The notes under the pieces: model-generated
The model's input: the letters and a program-made list of their open reading frames with translations, nothing else
Database searches by the model: none
Told to the model about the DNA's origin: nothing
Program-made: the position numbers and the translations under genes
Shown: piece after piece, positions 37,320-49,586 of the stretch
Layout: each line of letters starts with the position of its first letter
How positions within the stretch are numbered: position 1 is the stretch's first letter
DNA from: an uncultured Bacteroidota bacterium
Lineage (GTDB): Bacteria > Bacteroidota > Bacteroidia > Flavobacteriales > Flavobacteriaceae
Direction: 5' to 3'
DNA length: 64,000 nt
NCBI GenBank assembly: GCA_902617285.1
Contig: CACMVZ010000001.1
Coordinates: forward strand, 243,600 to 307,599

Positions 37320-38480
37320 ATGAAAAATCAGGTTCAAATTTTTGATACAACTTTAAGAGATGGAGAACAGGTTCCAGGTTGTAAACTTGATACCAAAAGT
37401 AAACTAATTTTAGCTGAGAAAATTGATCAACTTGGGGTTGATATCATTGAAGCAGGCTTTCCAATTTCAAGTCCTGGAGATTTTAAATCGGTTGTCGAAA
37501 TCTCTAAGATTATAAAAAACGCATCAGTATGTGCTTTGAGTAGAGCTAACGAAAAAGATATTGATGTTGCAGCTGATTCATTAAAAAATGCAAAAAAACC
37601 TAGAATTCATACCGGTATAGGTACATCTGAAGTTCATATTAAATATAAATTCAACTCAAATAAAGATTCAATAATTGAAATAGCAAAAAAATCAGTTGCT
37701 TATGCAAGAAAGTACGTGGACGATGTTGAATTTTATGCCGAAGATGCTGGCAGAACAGATAACAGATTTCTTGCAAAAGTATGTGAAGAAGTTATTAAGT
37801 CCGGAGCTACTGTTTTAAACATACCTGATACAACAGGCTATTGCTTACCTAGTGAATATGGAGATAAAATTAAGTTTTTAATGAATAATGTTAAAGGGAT
37901 TGAAAATGTTACAGTTTCATGTCACTGCCATAACGATCTTGGGCTAGCAACTGCTAACTCCATATATGGAGTTATCAATGGTGCAAGACAAATTGAATGT
38001 ACAGTTAATGGTATTGGAGAGAGAGCTGGAAACACATCTTTGGAAGAAGTTGTTATGATTTTAAGACAGCATACTGATTTGAACCTAGATACTAATATTA
38101 ATTCTAAACTTCTTAATGTAACAAGCCAAAAAGTATCCGAACTTATGGGAATGCCTGTTCAACCAAATAAGGCTATAGTTGGATCCAATGCATTTGCTCA
38201 TAGCTCTGGTATTCATCAAGATGGTGTTATTAAGAAAAGAGAAACTTATGAAATTATTGATCCACTTGATGTTGGTGTTGATAAATCATCAATTGTACTG
38301 ACAGCTAGGAGCGGCAGAGCTGCACTTGCTTATAGAATGAAGCAGTATGGAGTTAATCTTACAAAAAAAGAACTTGATGATGTTTATAATGAGTTCTTAA
38401 TTGTAGCTGACAGAAAGAAAGAAGTAACAGACACAGATTTTCCTGAAATTCTTCAGAATAAAAATATTAGTTATGGCTAA
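37320..38480 (+). CDS. leuA: 2-isopropylmalate synthase, short form
   Basis: Condenses acetyl-CoA with 2-oxoisovalerate, the first step specific to leucine. The TIM-barrel catalytic part starts [16 protein letters not shown]. It contains the metal-binding [12 protein letters not shown] and the [16 protein letters not shown] segment. The 386 residues end shortly after the catalytic part, so the C-terminal leucine-binding regulatory domain is missing, as in other short Bacteroidota LeuA proteins. It overlaps leuC by eight bases. A second LeuA-like gene, with a regulatory domain, is four genes down. Confidence 0.92.
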   Translation: MKNQVQIFDTTLRDGEQVPGCKLDTKSKLILAEKIDQLGVDIIEAGFPISSPGDFKSVVEISKIIKNASVCALSRANEKDIDVAADSLKNAKKPRIHTGIGTSEVHIKYKFNSNKDSIIEIAKKSVAYARKYVDDVEFYAEDAGRTDNRFLAKVCEEVIKSGATVLNIPDTTGYCLPSEYGDKIKFLMNNVKGIENVTVSCHCHNDLGLATANSIYGVINGARQIECTVNGIGERAGNTSLEEVVMILRQHTDLNLDTNINSKLLNVTSQKVSELMGMPVQPNKAIVGSNAFAHSSGIHQDGVIKKRETYEIIDPLDVGVDKSSIVLTARSGRAALAYRMKQYGVNLTKKELDDVYNEFLIVADRKKEVTDTDFPEILQNKNISYG

Positions 38481-39861
38481 AACACTCTTTGATAAAGTTT
38501 GGGATTCGCATGTAATTGAAAAAATAAAAGATGGTCCAGATGTTCTTTTTATTGACAGACACTTTATTCATGAAGTTACAAGTCCAGTAGCGTTTGTTGG
38601 GCTCAAGAACAGGGGTCTAAAAGTAATGTTTCCTGATAAAACTTTTGCTACCGCTGACCATAATACACCAACTATAAATCAACATCTGCCAATTAAGGAT
38701 AAATTATCCGCTATGCAGGTAAAAACTTTAGAAAAAAACTGTATTGAGCATGGTATTGATTTTTGGGGACTTGGTCATAATAAAAATGGAATTGTACATG
38801 TTATTGGTCCAGAAAATGGTATCACTCAGCCAGGACTTACAATTGTATGTGGAGATTCTCATACATCTACTCATGGTGCATTTGGAGCTATTGCGTTTGG
38901 TATAGGAACTTCTGAAGTTGAAATGGTTCTTGCATGTCAGTCTATAATGCAACAAAAGCCTTTAAAAATGAGGATAAACATTGATGGATCTCTAAACTCT
39001 CATGTTACACCCAAGGATGTTGCTATATATATTATATCAAGACTTTCTTCCTCTGGTGCAACTGGATATTTTGTAGAATATTCAGGAGAAGTTTTTAAAA
39101 ATATGAGTATGGAGGGTAGAATGACTGTTTGTAATCTTAGTATTGAAATGGGTGCAAGAGGTGGAATGATTGCCCCAGATGAGAAAACATTTGAATATAT
39201 AAAAGGTAGAGAATATGCTCCTAAAGGAAATGATTGGGAAAAAGCCCTATCTAATTGGAAATCTTTAAAGACTGATAATGATGCAATTTTTGATAAAGAG
39301 TTTAACTTTAATGCAAGTGATATTGAACCTATGATTACTTATGGGACTAATCCAGGTATGGCTATTCCCATTTCTAAATCAATTCCAGGTTCTGGTTCAG
39401 ACTCTGAATTATCTTATCAAAAGGCACTCGATTATATGGAGTTTAAGGAAGGTGAAATGATGATTGGTAAAAAAATTGACTATGTCTTCCTTGGAAGCTG
39501 CACAAATGGGAGAATTGAAGATTTTAGAACATTTGCCAGCTTAATAAAAGGTAGAAGAAAATCTGATGATGTTGATGCTTGGCTTGTACCTGGTTCACAT
39601 AAAGTGTTAAATAGCATTAAAGATGAAGGAATCTTAGATATCTTAATAGATTCTGGTTTTCAGTTAAGAGAGCCTGGTTGTTCTGCATGTCTTGCCATGA
39701 ATGATGACAAAATACCCAAGGGAAAATATGCAGTAAGTACAACAAATAGAAATTTTGAAGGAAGACAAGGACCTGGTGCTAGAACTTTACTTGCAAGCCC
39801 CTTGGTAGCTGCTGCCACTGCTATTACCGGAAAAATAACTGATCCAAGAGAAATTATTTAA
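38473..39861 (+). CDS. leuC: 3-isopropylmalate dehydratase, large subunit
   Basis: Aconitase-family enzyme that isomerises isopropylmalate with LeuD. The 4Fe-4S ligands are expected in FLGSCTNGR (about residue 340) and in the CSACLAM motif (about 400-405). The [10 protein letters not shown] and [13 protein letters not shown] motifs of the family are clear. Its 462 residues are standard. It starts inside leuA and precedes leuD by one base. Confidence 0.96.
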   Translation: MAKTLFDKVWDSHVIEKIKDGPDVLFIDRHFIHEVTSPVAFVGLKNRGLKVMFPDKTFATADHNTPTINQHLPIKDKLSAMQVKTLEKNCIEHGIDFWGLGHNKNGIVHVIGPENGITQPGLTIVCGDSHTSTHGAFGAIAFGIGTSEVEMVLACQSIMQQKPLKMRINIDGSLNSHVTPKDVAIYIISRLSSSGATGYFVEYSGEVFKNMSMEGRMTVCNLSIEMGARGGMIAPDEKTFEYIKGREYAPKGNDWEKALSNWKSLKTDNDAIFDKEFNFNASDIEPMITYGTNPGMAIPISKSIPGSGSDSELSYQKALDYMEFKEGEMMIGKKIDYVFLGSCTNGRIEDFRTFASLIKGRRKSDDVDAWLVPGSHKVLNSIKDEGILDILIDSGFQLREPGCSACLAMNDDKIPKGKYAVSTTNRNFEGRQGPGARTLLASPLVAAATAITGKITDPREII

Positions 39862-39862
39862 A

Positions 39863-40459
39863 ATGGCTTACGATAAATTTAACATTCTAAACAGCTCGGC
39901 TGTACCACTTAATATCGATAATGTAGATACAGATCAAATTATTCCAGCAAGATTTTTGAAAGCAACTGAAAGAAAAGGTTTTGGTGAAAATCTTTTTAAA
40001 GATTGGAGATATAATCCCGATAATACTACTATTAATTCATTTCCTTTAAACAATAAAATCTACAATGGGAAGATACTTGTTGCGGGCAAAAATTTTGGAT
40101 GTGGATCTTCAAGAGAGCATGCAGTTTGGGCAATATATGATTACGGGTTCAGAGCTGTGATATCAAGTTTTTTTGCTGATATATTTAAAAATAACTGTTT
40201 GAATATTGGTGTTCTTCCTGTTCAAGTATCCGATGAATTTTTAATAGATATTTTTTCCCAAATTGATATAAATCCAGAAAGTAATTTTGAGATAAACCTA
40301 GAAATTCAAGAATTTAAGATTATTGAAACTGGAAAGTCTGAAAAATTTAATATTAGCTCTTACAAAAAAAGTAACATGTCAAATGGTTTTGATGATATAG
40401 ATTACCTTATAAATAAAAAGCAAGAAATATCTAAATTTGCCAATAATTCTCAATACTAA
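39863..40459 (+). CDS. leuD: 3-isopropylmalate dehydratase, small subunit
   Basis: Swivel-domain partner of LeuC. The conserved NVDTDQIIPARFLK at the start and GKNFGCGSSREHAVWA in the middle are diagnostic. Its 198 residues are usual. The stop overlaps the next gene's ATG by one base (TAATG), indicating coupled translation. Confidence 0.96.
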   Translation: MAYDKFNILNSSAVPLNIDNVDTDQIIPARFLKATERKGFGENLFKDWRYNPDNTTINSFPLNNKIYNGKILVAGKNFGCGSSREHAVWAIYDYGFRAVISSFFADIFKNNCLNIGVLPVQVSDEFLIDIFSQIDINPESNFEINLEIQEFKIIETGKSEKFNISSYKKSNMSNGFDDIDYLINKKQEISKFANNSQY

Positions 40460-41973
40460 TGTCCAAACATATCGAAATAATGGATACTACTCTGAGGGAT
40501 GGAGAACAGACCTCTGGAGTATCATATTCACCGAAAGAGAAACTTACTATAGCAAAGCTTTTATTGGATGATCTTAAAATAGATCGAATAGAGGTTGCCT
40601 CTGCAAGAGTATCTGAAGGAGAACTTAATTCAGTTAAGGAAATATCTAATTGGGCAGAAAAAAATAGTAGAATAGATAGTATTGAAGTTTTAACATTTAT
40701 AGATGAAGGGAAATCTATACAATGGCTTTTAAATTCAGGATGTAAAGTACAAAATCTTTTAACTAAGGGTTCTTTAAATCATTTAAAACACCAATTAAAG
40801 AAAACCCCTGATCAGCACTTTAATGATATATCAAAAACTATTGATATTGCAGAAAAAAATTCAATAACCACTAACATATATCTTGAAGATTGGAGTAATG
40901 GAATGAAGAATAGTAAAGATTATGTTATCGATTATTTGGATTTTTTAAAAACAAAAAACATTAAAAGAGTTTTACTTCCTGACACACTAGGAATTTTAAC
41001 TCATTTTGAAACCTATGAATTCATAAATGAAGTAAGAAATAAATATCCAAATTTTCACATAGACTTTCATGGACATAATGACTACGACTTAAGTGTTGGA
41101 AACTCATTAGAAGCTGTTAGAGCTGGTTGTAATGGCCTTCATCTTACAATAAACGGAATGGGAGAAAGGGCTGGAAACACTCCCCTATCAAGCGCTGTTG
41201 CAGCAATCAGAGACTTCTTACCAGAATATAAAATTAATGTTGAAGAGAAGAATTTGTTTAAAGCAAGTAAATTAATTTCAACATTTTCTGGACAAAGTGT
41301 ATCATCTAATAAGCCAATAGTTGGCGAAAATGTATTTACGCAAACAGCTGGTGTTCATGCAGATGGTGATAATAAAAAAGATTTGTACTTCAACAACTTG
41401 AATCCAAGTAGATTTGGAAGAAAAAGAAAATATGCTCTTGGAAAGACTTCTGGAAAAGCTAATATTAAGAAGAACCTCGATGAATTAGGAATTAAACTAA
41501 ATGATGATGAGCTTAGCGTTGTAACATCTAAAGTGATTGAATTAGGAGATAAAAAAGAGAAGGTTACAATTGAAGATCTTCCTTATATTATTAGTGATGT
41601 CCTTGAATATCCAACAAAAAAGAAAGATATAATTATTGAATCTTATGTTTTAACTCATGCAAAGACTCTTAGGCCATCTGCTTCTCTGTCATTAATTATT
41701 AATGATGAACTTTATCAAGAAAGTTGCGCTGGTGATGGCCAGTTTGATGCATTTATGAATGCATTAAAAAAAATATACTCTAAAAGGAAAAAGGTACTTC
41801 CAAAATTAATTGATTATGCTGTTCGTATCCCCCCAGGTAGTGATTCAGATGCATTTTGTGAAACCACTATTACTTGGGATACTGGTTCAAAAAAATTTAA
41901 AACAAGTGGACTTGATACAGATCAAACAGTATCTGCTATCAAAGCAACAGAGAAAATGTTAAACACTGAATAA
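40459..41973 (+). CDS. 2-isopropylmalate/citramalate synthase-family protein with C-terminal regulatory domain
   Basis: Second LeuA-like enzyme in the operon, 504 residues. The catalytic barrel has [13 protein letters not shown] at the start, DFHGHNDYDLS for metal binding and GMGERAGNTPLS. The last 120 residues form a LeuA dimerisation/regulatory domain with CAGDGQFDAFMNAL and YAVRIPPGSDSDA. The DGEQTSGV start differs from the QVPG of the short LeuA. It may be the feedback-regulated isopropylmalate synthase, or a citramalate synthase giving a pyruvate route to isoleucine. The sequence alone does not settle the acceptor specificity, and threonine deaminase is also encoded nearby. Confidence 0.85.
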   Translation: MSKHIEIMDTTLRDGEQTSGVSYSPKEKLTIAKLLLDDLKIDRIEVASARVSEGELNSVKEISNWAEKNSRIDSIEVLTFIDEGKSIQWLLNSGCKVQNLLTKGSLNHLKHQLKKTPDQHFNDISKTIDIAEKNSITTNIYLEDWSNGMKNSKDYVIDYLDFLKTKNIKRVLLPDTLGILTHFETYEFINEVRNKYPNFHIDFHGHNDYDLSVGNSLEAVRAGCNGLHLTINGMGERAGNTPLSSAVAAIRDFLPEYKINVEEKNLFKASKLISTFSGQSVSSNKPIVGENVFTQTAGVHADGDNKKDLYFNNLNPSRFGRKRKYALGKTSGKANIKKNLDELGIKLNDDELSVVTSKVIELGDKKEKVTIEDLPYIISDVLEYPTKKKDIIIESYVLTHAKTLRPSASLSLIINDELYQESCAGDGQFDAFMNALKKIYSKRKKVLPKLIDYAVRIPPGSDSDAFCETTITWDTGSKKFKTSGLDTDQTVSAIKATEKMLNTE

Positions 41974-41975
41974 TT

Positions 41976-43052
41976 ATGATTTTAAAAATAGCTGTACTAT
42001 CTGGAGATGGAATTGGACCTGAAGTTACTAAACAATCTATTAAAGTACTTAAATCTTTAGGTAAAAAGTTTAATCATAAAATTGAATTAGAAAGTGGATT
42101 AGTTGGAGCAGTTGCAATTGATAAATACAACGATCCCTATCCAGATGAGACTCATCAAATATGTCTAAACTCAGATGCAATTCTTTTTGGTGCGATTGGC
42201 GATCCTAAATATGATAATGATCCAAAAGCTAAGGTAAGACCTGAACAAGGTTTACTCAAAATGAGAAAGAAGCTCGGACTATATGCAAACCTCCGTCCTA
42301 CAAAGGTCTTTGAATCCTTGTTAGATATGTCACCAATTAAAGAAGAAAGAATATCTGGGACTGATATCCTTTTTGTAAGAGAATTAACCGGAGGTATTTA
42401 CTTTGGAGAAAGAGGTAGAAGGGATAATGATAATTTTGCATTTGACACATGTGAATACAATAGAGATGAAATTATTAGGATTGCAAAAATAGGATTTGAG
42501 TATGCACAGAAAAGATCAAGTAAGTTATGCTGTGTTGATAAAGCAAATGTTCTTGAAACATCAAGACTATGGAGAGAAACAGTTCAAAGTATGGAAAAAA
42601 ACTATCCAAATATAGAGGTCTCATATGAATTTGTAGATGCTGTTGCTATGAGATTAGTTCAATGGCCAAATTCATATGATGTATTAATTACTTCAAATCT
42701 TTTTGGTGATATTTTAACAGATGAAGCTTCAGTCATTTCTGGGTCAATGGGGCTTATGCCATCTGCCTCAGTTGGTTCTGAAAATGCTCTATATGAACCA
42801 ATTCATGGCTCTTACCCAGAGGCAGCAGGAAAAAATATTGCAAATCCTATTGCTTCAATTTTATCTCTTTCAATGATGCTAGATCATTCATTTAATTTGA
42901 AAAAAGAATCAGAAATAATCAATAATGCAGTTGAAGAATCTCTTAGGAATAAATATGTAACTCCTGACCTGAGCTCAGATAAAAGCTCATTATCAACAGA
43001 TCAAGTTGGTGACTATATAGTAGATTTTATTGAAAAAAACTATAGAATATAA
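41976..43052 (+). CDS. leuB: 3-isopropylmalate dehydrogenase
   Basis: Oxidises and decarboxylates 3-isopropylmalate to 2-oxoisocaproate, using NAD. Motifs are [46 protein letters not shown] and the nucleotide-binding [13 protein letters not shown]. Its 358 residues are standard. It is the last gene of the leucine operon, and its 3' end overlaps the convergent GapN-type gene by 13 bases. Confidence 0.97.
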   Translation: MILKIAVLSGDGIGPEVTKQSIKVLKSLGKKFNHKIELESGLVGAVAIDKYNDPYPDETHQICLNSDAILFGAIGDPKYDNDPKAKVRPEQGLLKMRKKLGLYANLRPTKVFESLLDMSPIKEERISGTDILFVRELTGGIYFGERGRRDNDNFAFDTCEYNRDEIIRIAKIGFEYAQKRSSKLCCVDKANVLETSRLWRETVQSMEKNYPNIEVSYEFVDAVAMRLVQWPNSYDVLITSNLFGDILTDEASVISGSMGLMPSASVGSENALYEPIHGSYPEAAGKNIANPIASILSLSMMLDHSFNLKKESEIINNAVEESLRNKYVTPDLSSDKSSLSTDQVGDYIVDFIEKNYRI

Positions 43053-44617
43053 TCTGTAGAAATAAAATTGGAGTCATTGGAGTCTAAAAGTTTTTTAAGT
43101 ATCCTGTTATTATGAATATTATCTTTTGATGCTACAAAAGTTCTAATAGAAAATGCTCTTAAAGCATCGTGAACACTTAAAGTACTTACAGCAGAATTTT
43201 TTCTACCTGTAAAAGGATAGATATCTGGACCTCTTTGACATGAGCTATTAAGATTAACTCTACATACTAAGTTTGCAAGTGTATCAATAAGTGGGCCTAA
43301 CTGTTTTGTATCACTTCCAAAAAGACTTACTTGTTGACCATATTCTGAATTTGCCATATCATCAAGAGGTTCATCAATATCCTTAAATGAAATTACTGGA
43401 ATTACAGGTCCAAACTGTTCTTCCTCGTATACTCTCATATTTTGGTTTACAGGATATAATATTGCAGGGAAACAATAGTTTTCAGTGACTTGTCCACCTT
43501 TTTTATTAACTATTGATGCACCTTTAGAGACTGCGTCATCAATTAAATCTCTTATATATTTTGGTTTGGATGGTTCAGGTAAGGGTGTTAAAAAAGAATC
43601 TTCTTCCCATGGCATTCCAAATTTTAAATCATCAACCGCTTGTGCAAACTTCTTATTAAATTCATCTACTATTGATTCATGAACATATAAAACTTTAAGC
43701 GCTGTACATCTTTGACCATTATATGAGAGACAACCTGAAATACATTCTTGAATAGTTAAGTCAAGGTCAGCGTCTGGCAATATAATACCAGGATTTTTTG
43801 CTTCTAGTCCTAAAACAAGTCTAAGCCTATTTTTATTGGGATGCTGATCTTGTAGTGCAACTGCAGATGAACTATGTCCAATTAATGCAAGAACATCAAC
43901 ATAACCTGTTTGCATTATTGGAGGACATATTTTTCTTCCTCTTCCGAAGAGTATATTAACTACCCCAGGAGGAAAACATTCCTTAAAGGCATTTAATAAA
44001 GGAGCAATTAAAAGGACTCCATGCTTTGCAGGTTTAAAAATAGTTGTATTACCCATTAAAATAGCGGGTATTAGCAAACAAAATGTTTCGTTTAATGGAT
44101 AATTATATGGCCCTAAGCACAAAACAACACCTAAAGGGCCCCTTCTAATATGTGCATGTATACCTGAATCTTTCTCAAATCTAGCAGAAGATCTATCAAT
44201 CTTTTTGTATTCATTAATTGTATCATAAATATAGTCTACTGTTCTATCAAACTCTTTTTCGGAGTCTTTTTTGTTTTTTCCTATCTCCCACATTAACAGG
44301 TTAACTACAACATCTCTATGTTCTTGAATTTTATCCGCAAACCTCTTCATACACTTAAGCCTGTCTCTAACCTTCATAGTAGGCCATTTACCTTGACCTC
44401 TATTAAATGCTTTTTTAGCTGATTCTAGAGCTTCTAAAGCGGATTCTGAGTCCATATCAGGTATTGAGCCAAGAAGTGTTTTAGAATAAGGTTTTTTAGG
44501 GTCAGAGTTTATTGTGGAATAAACTTCAGAAGTTTCACCATCCCATTTCTTTAATTTTCCACCCACAAGATATTCCCTGCAGTTTAATTGATCTACTGTA
44601 ATAGTTTTTGTTGACAT
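43040..44617 (-). CDS. NADP-dependent glyceraldehyde-3-phosphate dehydrogenase (GapN-like aldehyde dehydrogenase)
   Basis: Non-phosphorylating dehydrogenase that would oxidise glyceraldehyde-3-phosphate to 3-phosphoglycerate and make NADPH. It belongs to the aldehyde-dehydrogenase superfamily. The nucleotide-binding region has GPYNYPLNE (169-177), the general base is Glu272 in GLEAKNP and the nucleophile is Cys304 in [10 protein letters not shown], which is the GapN-type active-site sequence. Its 525 residues include an N-terminal extension typical of the Bacteroidota members. It is the last gene of the ilv operon, five bases after ilvA. Other aldehyde substrates cannot be excluded. Confidence 0.8.
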   Translation of the reverse strand: MSTKTITVDQLNCREYLVGGKLKKWDGETSEVYSTINSDPKKPYSKTLLGSIPDMDSESALEALESAKKAFNRGQGKWPTMKVRDRLKCMKRFADKIQEHRDVVVNLLMWEIGKNKKDSEKEFDRTVDYIYDTINEYKKIDRSSARFEKDSGIHAHIRRGPLGVVLCLGPYNYPLNETFCLLIPAILMGNTTIFKPAKHGVLLIAPLLNAFKECFPPGVVNILFGRGRKICPPIMQTGYVDVLALIGHSSSAVALQDQHPNKNRLRLVLGLEAKNPGIILPDADLDLTIQECISGCLSYNGQRCTALKVLYVHESIVDEFNKKFAQAVDDLKFGMPWEEDSFLTPLPEPSKPKYIRDLIDDAVSKGASIVNKKGGQVTENYCFPAILYPVNQNMRVYEEEQFGPVIPVISFKDIDEPLDDMANSEYGQQVSLFGSDTKQLGPLIDTLANLVCRVNLNSSCQRGPDIYPFTGRKNSAVSTLSVHDALRAFSIRTFVASKDNIHNNRILKKLLDSNDSNFISTDYIL

Positions 44618-44622
44618 ATATT

Positions 44623-45870
44623 TTAAATTAAAAAACGAAGAGTTTCTGGTTTTTCGTTTAAATACTCTCCAAAGAAACCATTTTCTTTCATCTTTTTTAC
44701 TAAATCATTTAAATCTTTAGAAAATTTTAACTCAATACCAACGATTGCTGTTCCATTTTCTCTGTTATTTTTTTTGACATATTCAAAGAAGGTAATATCA
44801 TCATTTTTACCAAGTACATTGTTAACAAATTCTTTAAGTGCACCTGCTCTTTGTGGAAACTTAACAATGAAATAATGTTTAAGGTTAGAATAAATTAATG
44901 CCCTCTCTCTTATCTCTGCCATCCTTGTAAAATCATTATTTCCTCCACAAATTAACACACCAACATTTTTGTCTTTAAACATTTTGTTATTTAACTCAAG
45001 TGCTGATATTCCTATTGCACCTGCAGGCTCAACCACTATTCCATCTTTGTTATAAAGATCTAGTATAGTTTGACAGACTTTCCCTTCAGGAACTAATAAA
45101 ATTTCATCTAAATAGTTTTTACAAATATTAAAAGGAATTTTACCAATTTTTTTTATTGAAACCCCATCAACAAAGTTATTAATGGAGTTTAGTTTAATAA
45201 TTTTTCCATCTTTTAAAGACTTACTCATTGCAGGAGCTCCTTCAGCCTCAACACCAATAATCTTTGTTTTGGGAGACAATTCTTTAAACACAGTAATTAT
45301 TCCAGAAATTAAACCTCCTCCTCCAACTGGAACAATCAAATAATCAAAACTCTTGTCAACTTGATCTAGAATTTCTAATCCTATAGTTCCTTGACCTTCA
45401 ATAACATCAACATCATCAAATGCATGCACAAATAAATCTTTGTCAGTATTTTGCTTTTGAGCTTCATATTGGGCATCGTCAAAATTGTCTCCGATTAATA
45501 TAATTTCAACATATTCACCTCCAAAAATTTTAACTCTTTCAATTTTTTGTTTTGGAGTTGTAACAGGCATATAAATTTTTCCATAAATTTTTAGCTTATT
45601 ACAGGAATATGCAAAACCCTGAGCATGATTACCAGCACTTGCACAAACTAATGTTTTATTCTCTAGATAGCCTGAATCAATAGATCTAATTTTATTAAAA
45701 GCACCACGAATTTTAAAAGATCTAACTTGCTGAAGATCTTCTCGTTTTAAGTAAATTTTACAATTAAGATCTTTTGAAAGTCTCTCATTGATAACTAAAG
45801 GAGTTAAAACTGAGACTCCTTGAAGATTTTCAGAAGCATTCCTAACTCCTTTTAAATCAGGAAGTTGCAT
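44623..45870 (-). CDS. ilvA: Threonine deaminase (biosynthetic)
   Basis: PLP enzyme making 2-oxobutanoate from threonine, the entry to isoleucine. Lys53 in [10 protein letters not shown] is the Schiff-base lysine, and the phosphate-binding VGGGGLISG motif is clear. The C-terminal part (about residues 325-415) is a single ACT-like domain ([19 protein letters not shown]), so feedback control by isoleucine is likely. Its 415 residues are the short biosynthetic form. It follows ilvC by three bases. Confidence 0.94.
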   Translation of the reverse strand: MQLPDLKGVRNASENLQGVSVLTPLVINERLSKDLNCKIYLKREDLQQVRSFKIRGAFNKIRSIDSGYLENKTLVCASAGNHAQGFAYSCNKLKIYGKIYMPVTTPKQKIERVKIFGGEYVEIILIGDNFDDAQYEAQKQNTDKDLFVHAFDDVDVIEGQGTIGLEILDQVDKSFDYLIVPVGGGGLISGIITVFKELSPKTKIIGVEAEGAPAMSKSLKDGKIIKLNSINNFVDGVSIKKIGKIPFNICKNYLDEILLVPEGKVCQTILDLYNKDGIVVEPAGAIGISALELNNKMFKDKNVGVLICGGNNDFTRMAEIRERALIYSNLKHYFIVKFPQRAGALKEFVNNVLGKNDDITFFEYVKKNNRENGTAIVGIELKFSKDLNDLVKKMKENGFFGEYLNEKPETLRFLI

Positions 45871-45873
45871 TTT

Positions 45874-47346
45874 TTAAACAGATTTCATTGATGTCATGTA
45901 CTGCCTAAGTTCATCACCAATTATTTCAATTGAGTGGTATCTAATTGTTTCGTTAATCTCAATTAATTTTTTATTATCCACAGAGTTTGCACTCTTACTT
46001 ATTGAGTCTGAACCAATTATGTCAGTTTCTACTTTATTAAAGAATTTAGAGAGAAGAGGAATTGCATCATTATTAAAAAGATAGCATCCATATTCTGCAG
46101 TATCAGAAATAATATTATTCATTTCGTATAATTTTTTTCTGGAAATCAGATTAGCTATAAGCGGAAGTTCATGAAGCGATTCATAATATGCAGACTCCTC
46201 TTTTATACCTGCTTCAACCATTGTCTCATATGCTAACTCAACACCTGCCTTAACAAGTGCTATCATTAAAATTCCATTATCAAAATATTCTTGCTCAGAA
46301 ATTTCATCTGATGTAGGATCTGTCTTCTCAAAATCAGTCTTACTTGTTTCTTTTCTCCAACTTAAAAGTTCTTTATCATCATTCTCCCAATCCTTCATCA
46401 TTGTCTCGGAGAATTTACCTGATAAGACATTATCCATATGCTTAATAAATAATGGAGATAATATTTCTTTAAGTTCCTCAGATAATTCAAATGCTTTAAG
46501 TTTTGCAGAATTTGATAACCTGTCCATCATATTTGTTATACCTCCATGCTTTAAAGCTTCTGTAACAGTCTCCCATCCATATTGAATAAGTTTTGCAGAG
46601 TAGCTAGGTTCAATTCCGAGTTCTTTCATTTTATTAAAACACAAGATTGATCCTGTTTGGAGCATTCCACATAATATTGTCTGCTCACCCATTAAATCAG
46701 ATTTAACTTCAGCAACAAAAGATGATTCTAAAACTCCTGCTTTATCAGAACCGAGAGATACCGCATATGCTTTTGCTGCATCAAAACCAATTCCATTAGT
46801 ATCATTTTCAGGATGAACAGCAATAAGTGTAGGAACTCCAAAACCTCTTAAATATTCTTCTCTTACCTCAGATCCTGGAGACTTTGGTGCGACCATAATA
46901 ACGGTTATATCTTCTCTAACTTTAATACCCTCTTCTACTATGTTAAATCCATGAGAATATGAGAGAATAGAGTTTTTTTTCATTAATGGCATAAGTTGTT
47001 CAACAACTGGAGTATGGTTTTTATCTGGCGTCAAATTTATTACCAAGTCGGAATTTGGTATTATTTCTTCGAAATTACCAACATTAAAATTATTTGTACT
47101 TGCATTAATAAATGATTGTCTTTTTGAATCAATAGAGGACTGCCTTAGAGCGTATGAAATATCAAGACCAGAATCTCTCATATTAAGGCCTTGATGTAAA
47201 CCTTGGGCACCACAACCAACAATAGCTATTTTTTTATTCTTGAGAAATTCCACCCCATCGCTAAATTCAGATGAGCTCATAAATCTACATTTTCCTAATT
47301 GCATTAGTTTCTCTCTAAATGATAGAGTGTTAAAATAATTTTTCAT
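45874..47346 (-). CDS. ilvC: Ketol-acid reductoisomerase, class II
   Basis: Rearranges and reduces acetolactate or acetohydroxybutyrate with NADPH and magnesium. The Rossmann motif [10 protein letters not shown] is near residue 44. The basic loop [12 protein letters not shown] following it suggests NADP preference. At 490 residues it is the long class II form with a duplicated C-terminal knotted domain, as in E. coli, in contrast to the 330-residue class I. It lies between ilvN and ilvA. Confidence 0.95.
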   Translation of the reverse strand: MKNYFNTLSFREKLMQLGKCRFMSSSEFSDGVEFLKNKKIAIVGCGAQGLHQGLNMRDSGLDISYALRQSSIDSKRQSFINASTNNFNVGNFEEIIPNSDLVINLTPDKNHTPVVEQLMPLMKKNSILSYSHGFNIVEEGIKVREDITVIMVAPKSPGSEVREEYLRGFGVPTLIAVHPENDTNGIGFDAAKAYAVSLGSDKAGVLESSFVAEVKSDLMGEQTILCGMLQTGSILCFNKMKELGIEPSYSAKLIQYGWETVTEALKHGGITNMMDRLSNSAKLKAFELSEELKEILSPLFIKHMDNVLSGKFSETMMKDWENDDKELLSWRKETSKTDFEKTDPTSDEISEQEYFDNGILMIALVKAGVELAYETMVEAGIKEESAYYESLHELPLIANLISRKKLYEMNNIISDTAEYGCYLFNNDAIPLLSKFFNKVETDIIGSDSISKSANSVDNKKLIEINETIRYHSIEIIGDELRQYMTSMKSV

Positions 47347-47351
47347 TGTTT

Positions 47352-47885
47352 TTATTTTTGGTTTTTAAAAGTATTTAAAATTTCTGAGATTCCCATCTTT
47401 TCTTTACTTACAGCTATTCTTCCAGATCTAGTAAATTGAAGAAGACCAAAAGGCGCAAGATCTTTATAAAGTTTTTCAGTATCATTTCTAAATCCAGTTT
47501 TTTCAATCACAAAAAACTCTGTATTTACTGTGACAATTCTTGCATTAGAATCTTTAATTATGTTTTGTATGTGTCTCTCTTCAAATAATGCAGATGACTT
47601 CATTTTATATAAGGCAGATTCTTGAAATATTGTTTCATCATCTCTATGGTAAAAAGCTTTTATTACTTCGACCTGTTTCTCAATTTGCTTAATCACCCTT
47701 TCTACGCCAGATTTTGTCATTTTTACAACTATAATAAATCGATATACATTTTTTATTTCAGATTCTGATGTTGTAAAACTTTCAATGTTTATGTGTCTCT
47801 TTAGAAAAATTGCTGAAATTCTATGAAGAAGACCAACATTGTTTTCAGTGTAAACAGATACAGTATAATTTTTTCTTTTTTCCAT
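47352..47885 (-). CDS. ilvN: Acetolactate synthase, small regulatory subunit
   Basis: Activates IlvB and confers valine inhibition. The N-terminal ACT domain starts [20 protein letters not shown] and has the [12 protein letters not shown] motif, followed by the C-terminal half of the IlvN type. Its 177 residues are standard. It lies one base downstream of ilvB. Confidence 0.94.
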   Translation of the reverse strand: MEKRKNYTVSVYTENNVGLLHRISAIFLKRHINIESFTTSESEIKNVYRFIIVVKMTKSGVERVIKQIEKQVEVIKAFYHRDDETIFQESALYKMKSSALFEERHIQNIIKDSNARIVTVNTEFFVIEKTGFRNDTEKLYKDLAPFGLLQFTRSGRIAVSKEKMGISEILNTFKNQK

Positions 47886-47886
47886 T

Positions 47887-49581
47887 TTAATCTAGCCTAA
47901 TATCTGAAACAGAAGCTCCAGAGGGAATCATTGGGAATACATTATCTTCTTTTTCCACACAAACTTCAAGAACATATGGTTTTTTGGACTTAATCATTCT
48001 ATCAACTGCAGGTTTTAGGTCTTTTCTATTCTTAACTCTTTCAGAATCAATATAATAACCTTTAGCAATTGTAACAAAGTCAGGATTTATCATTTCAGTT
48101 GAGGCATACCTTTTATCAAAGAACAATTGTTGCCATTGTCTAACCATTCCAAGAAAATCATTATTTAAAATAACAATCTTAACAGGAATTTGAAGTTGAA
48201 AAATTGTTCCAAGCTCTTGAATGGTCATTTGATAACCACCATCACCAATTACTGCAACAACCTCTCTTTCCATAGCTCCCATTTTAGCTCCCATCGCAGC
48301 AGGAAGTGCAAATCCCATAGTTCCAAGACCTCCAGATGTAATATTACTCTTTGATTTTATAAAATTTGCATATCTACATGCTACCATTTGATGCTGTCCA
48401 ACATCTGTGACTATAATCGCGTCACCGTTAGTAAATTCATTTATTGCGATAATTGACTCTCCCATAGTTAGTCCTTTTTTATTTGGACTTAAATCTGATT
48501 TAATTACTTTATCAAACTCAATTTTCATTAAATCATCAAATTTTGAAATCCATTTTTTATGGGATCTTTTATCTATTTTGTTAGTAATCATTTTAAGAGA
48601 TTCTTTACAGTTACCAATTACCGGTACATCAACCTTTATATTCTTATCAACCTCTGCAGGATCAATTTCAAGATGTATAACTTTAGCTTGAGATGCATAT
48701 GTGCTGGGGTCACCAGTAACACGATCATCAAATCTCATCCCAATAGCAATTAAAAGGTCACATTTATTTGTCAGAATGTTAGGCCCATAATTTCCATGCA
48801 TACCCACCATACCAACATTTAACTCATGTGAAGTTGGTAAAGCTGACAAACCAAGAATTGTCCATGCTGCAGGAATTCCACTTTTTTCAACAAATTTTTT
48901 AAATTCTTCTTCAGCATTTCCTAGGATTACTCCTTGTCCCCATACAATAAATGGTTTTTTTGCTTGATTAATGAGCTTTACAGCATGGTCTATCGAATCA
49001 TCATTAACTTCAGGATAAGGAATATAGCTTCTAATTCCATTACATTTTTTATAATCATATTCAAAAAGCTCAAATTGCGCATCTTTTGTAATGTCAATCA
49101 ATACAGGACCTGGCCTACCAGATTTTGCAATATAAAATGCTTTCGCAAAGATCTCAGGTATTTCTGATGCCTTAGTTATTTGATAATTCCATTTTGTAAC
49201 TGGCATTGAAATCCCAATAATATCAGTTTCTTGAAAAGCATCTGAGCCTAAAAGATGAGATGGTACTTGACCAGTTATACATACAACAGGTGTTGAATCT
49301 ATTTGAGCATCTGCAATACCAGTAACAAGATTAGTTGCACCAGGACCAGATGTCGCAATTGCAACTCCTACTCTACCAGAGGATCTTGCATATCCCTGAG
49401 CGGCATGAATAGCACCTTGCTCATGTCTAGCAAGAACGTGTTTTAGCTTATCTTGAAATTTATAAAATTCATCGTATACAGGCATTATAGCACCTCCAGG
49501 ATATCCCCAAACAAGGTCTACTCCCTCGTTTAATAAACAATGGATAACAGCTTCAGCACCACTAATTTTTTTATTTTTCAT
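47887..49581 (-). CDS. ilvB: Acetolactate synthase, large catalytic subunit
   Basis: Thiamine-diphosphate enzyme that joins two pyruvates, or pyruvate and 2-oxobutanoate. The N-terminal GYPGGAIMPVYDE and RHEQGAIHAAQGYAR motifs include the catalytic Glu. The ThDP/magnesium motif runs from GDGGYQMTIQELGT to NND. Its 564 residues are full length. It is second in the ilvD-led operon. Confidence 0.97.
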   Translation of the reverse strand: MKNKKISGAEAVIHCLLNEGVDLVWGYPGGAIMPVYDEFYKFQDKLKHVLARHEQGAIHAAQGYARSSGRVGVAIATSGPGATNLVTGIADAQIDSTPVVCITGQVPSHLLGSDAFQETDIIGISMPVTKWNYQITKASEIPEIFAKAFYIAKSGRPGPVLIDITKDAQFELFEYDYKKCNGIRSYIPYPEVNDDSIDHAVKLINQAKKPFIVWGQGVILGNAEEEFKKFVEKSGIPAAWTILGLSALPTSHELNVGMVGMHGNYGPNILTNKCDLLIAIGMRFDDRVTGDPSTYASQAKVIHLEIDPAEVDKNIKVDVPVIGNCKESLKMITNKIDKRSHKKWISKFDDLMKIEFDKVIKSDLSPNKKGLTMGESIIAINEFTNGDAIIVTDVGQHQMVACRYANFIKSKSNITSGGLGTMGFALPAAMGAKMGAMEREVVAVIGDGGYQMTIQELGTIFQLQIPVKIVILNNDFLGMVRQWQQLFFDKRYASTEMINPDFVTIAKGYYIDSERVKNRKDLKPAVDRMIKSKKPYVLEVCVEKEDNVFPMIPSGASVSDIRLD

Positions 49582-49586
49582 ATTAA

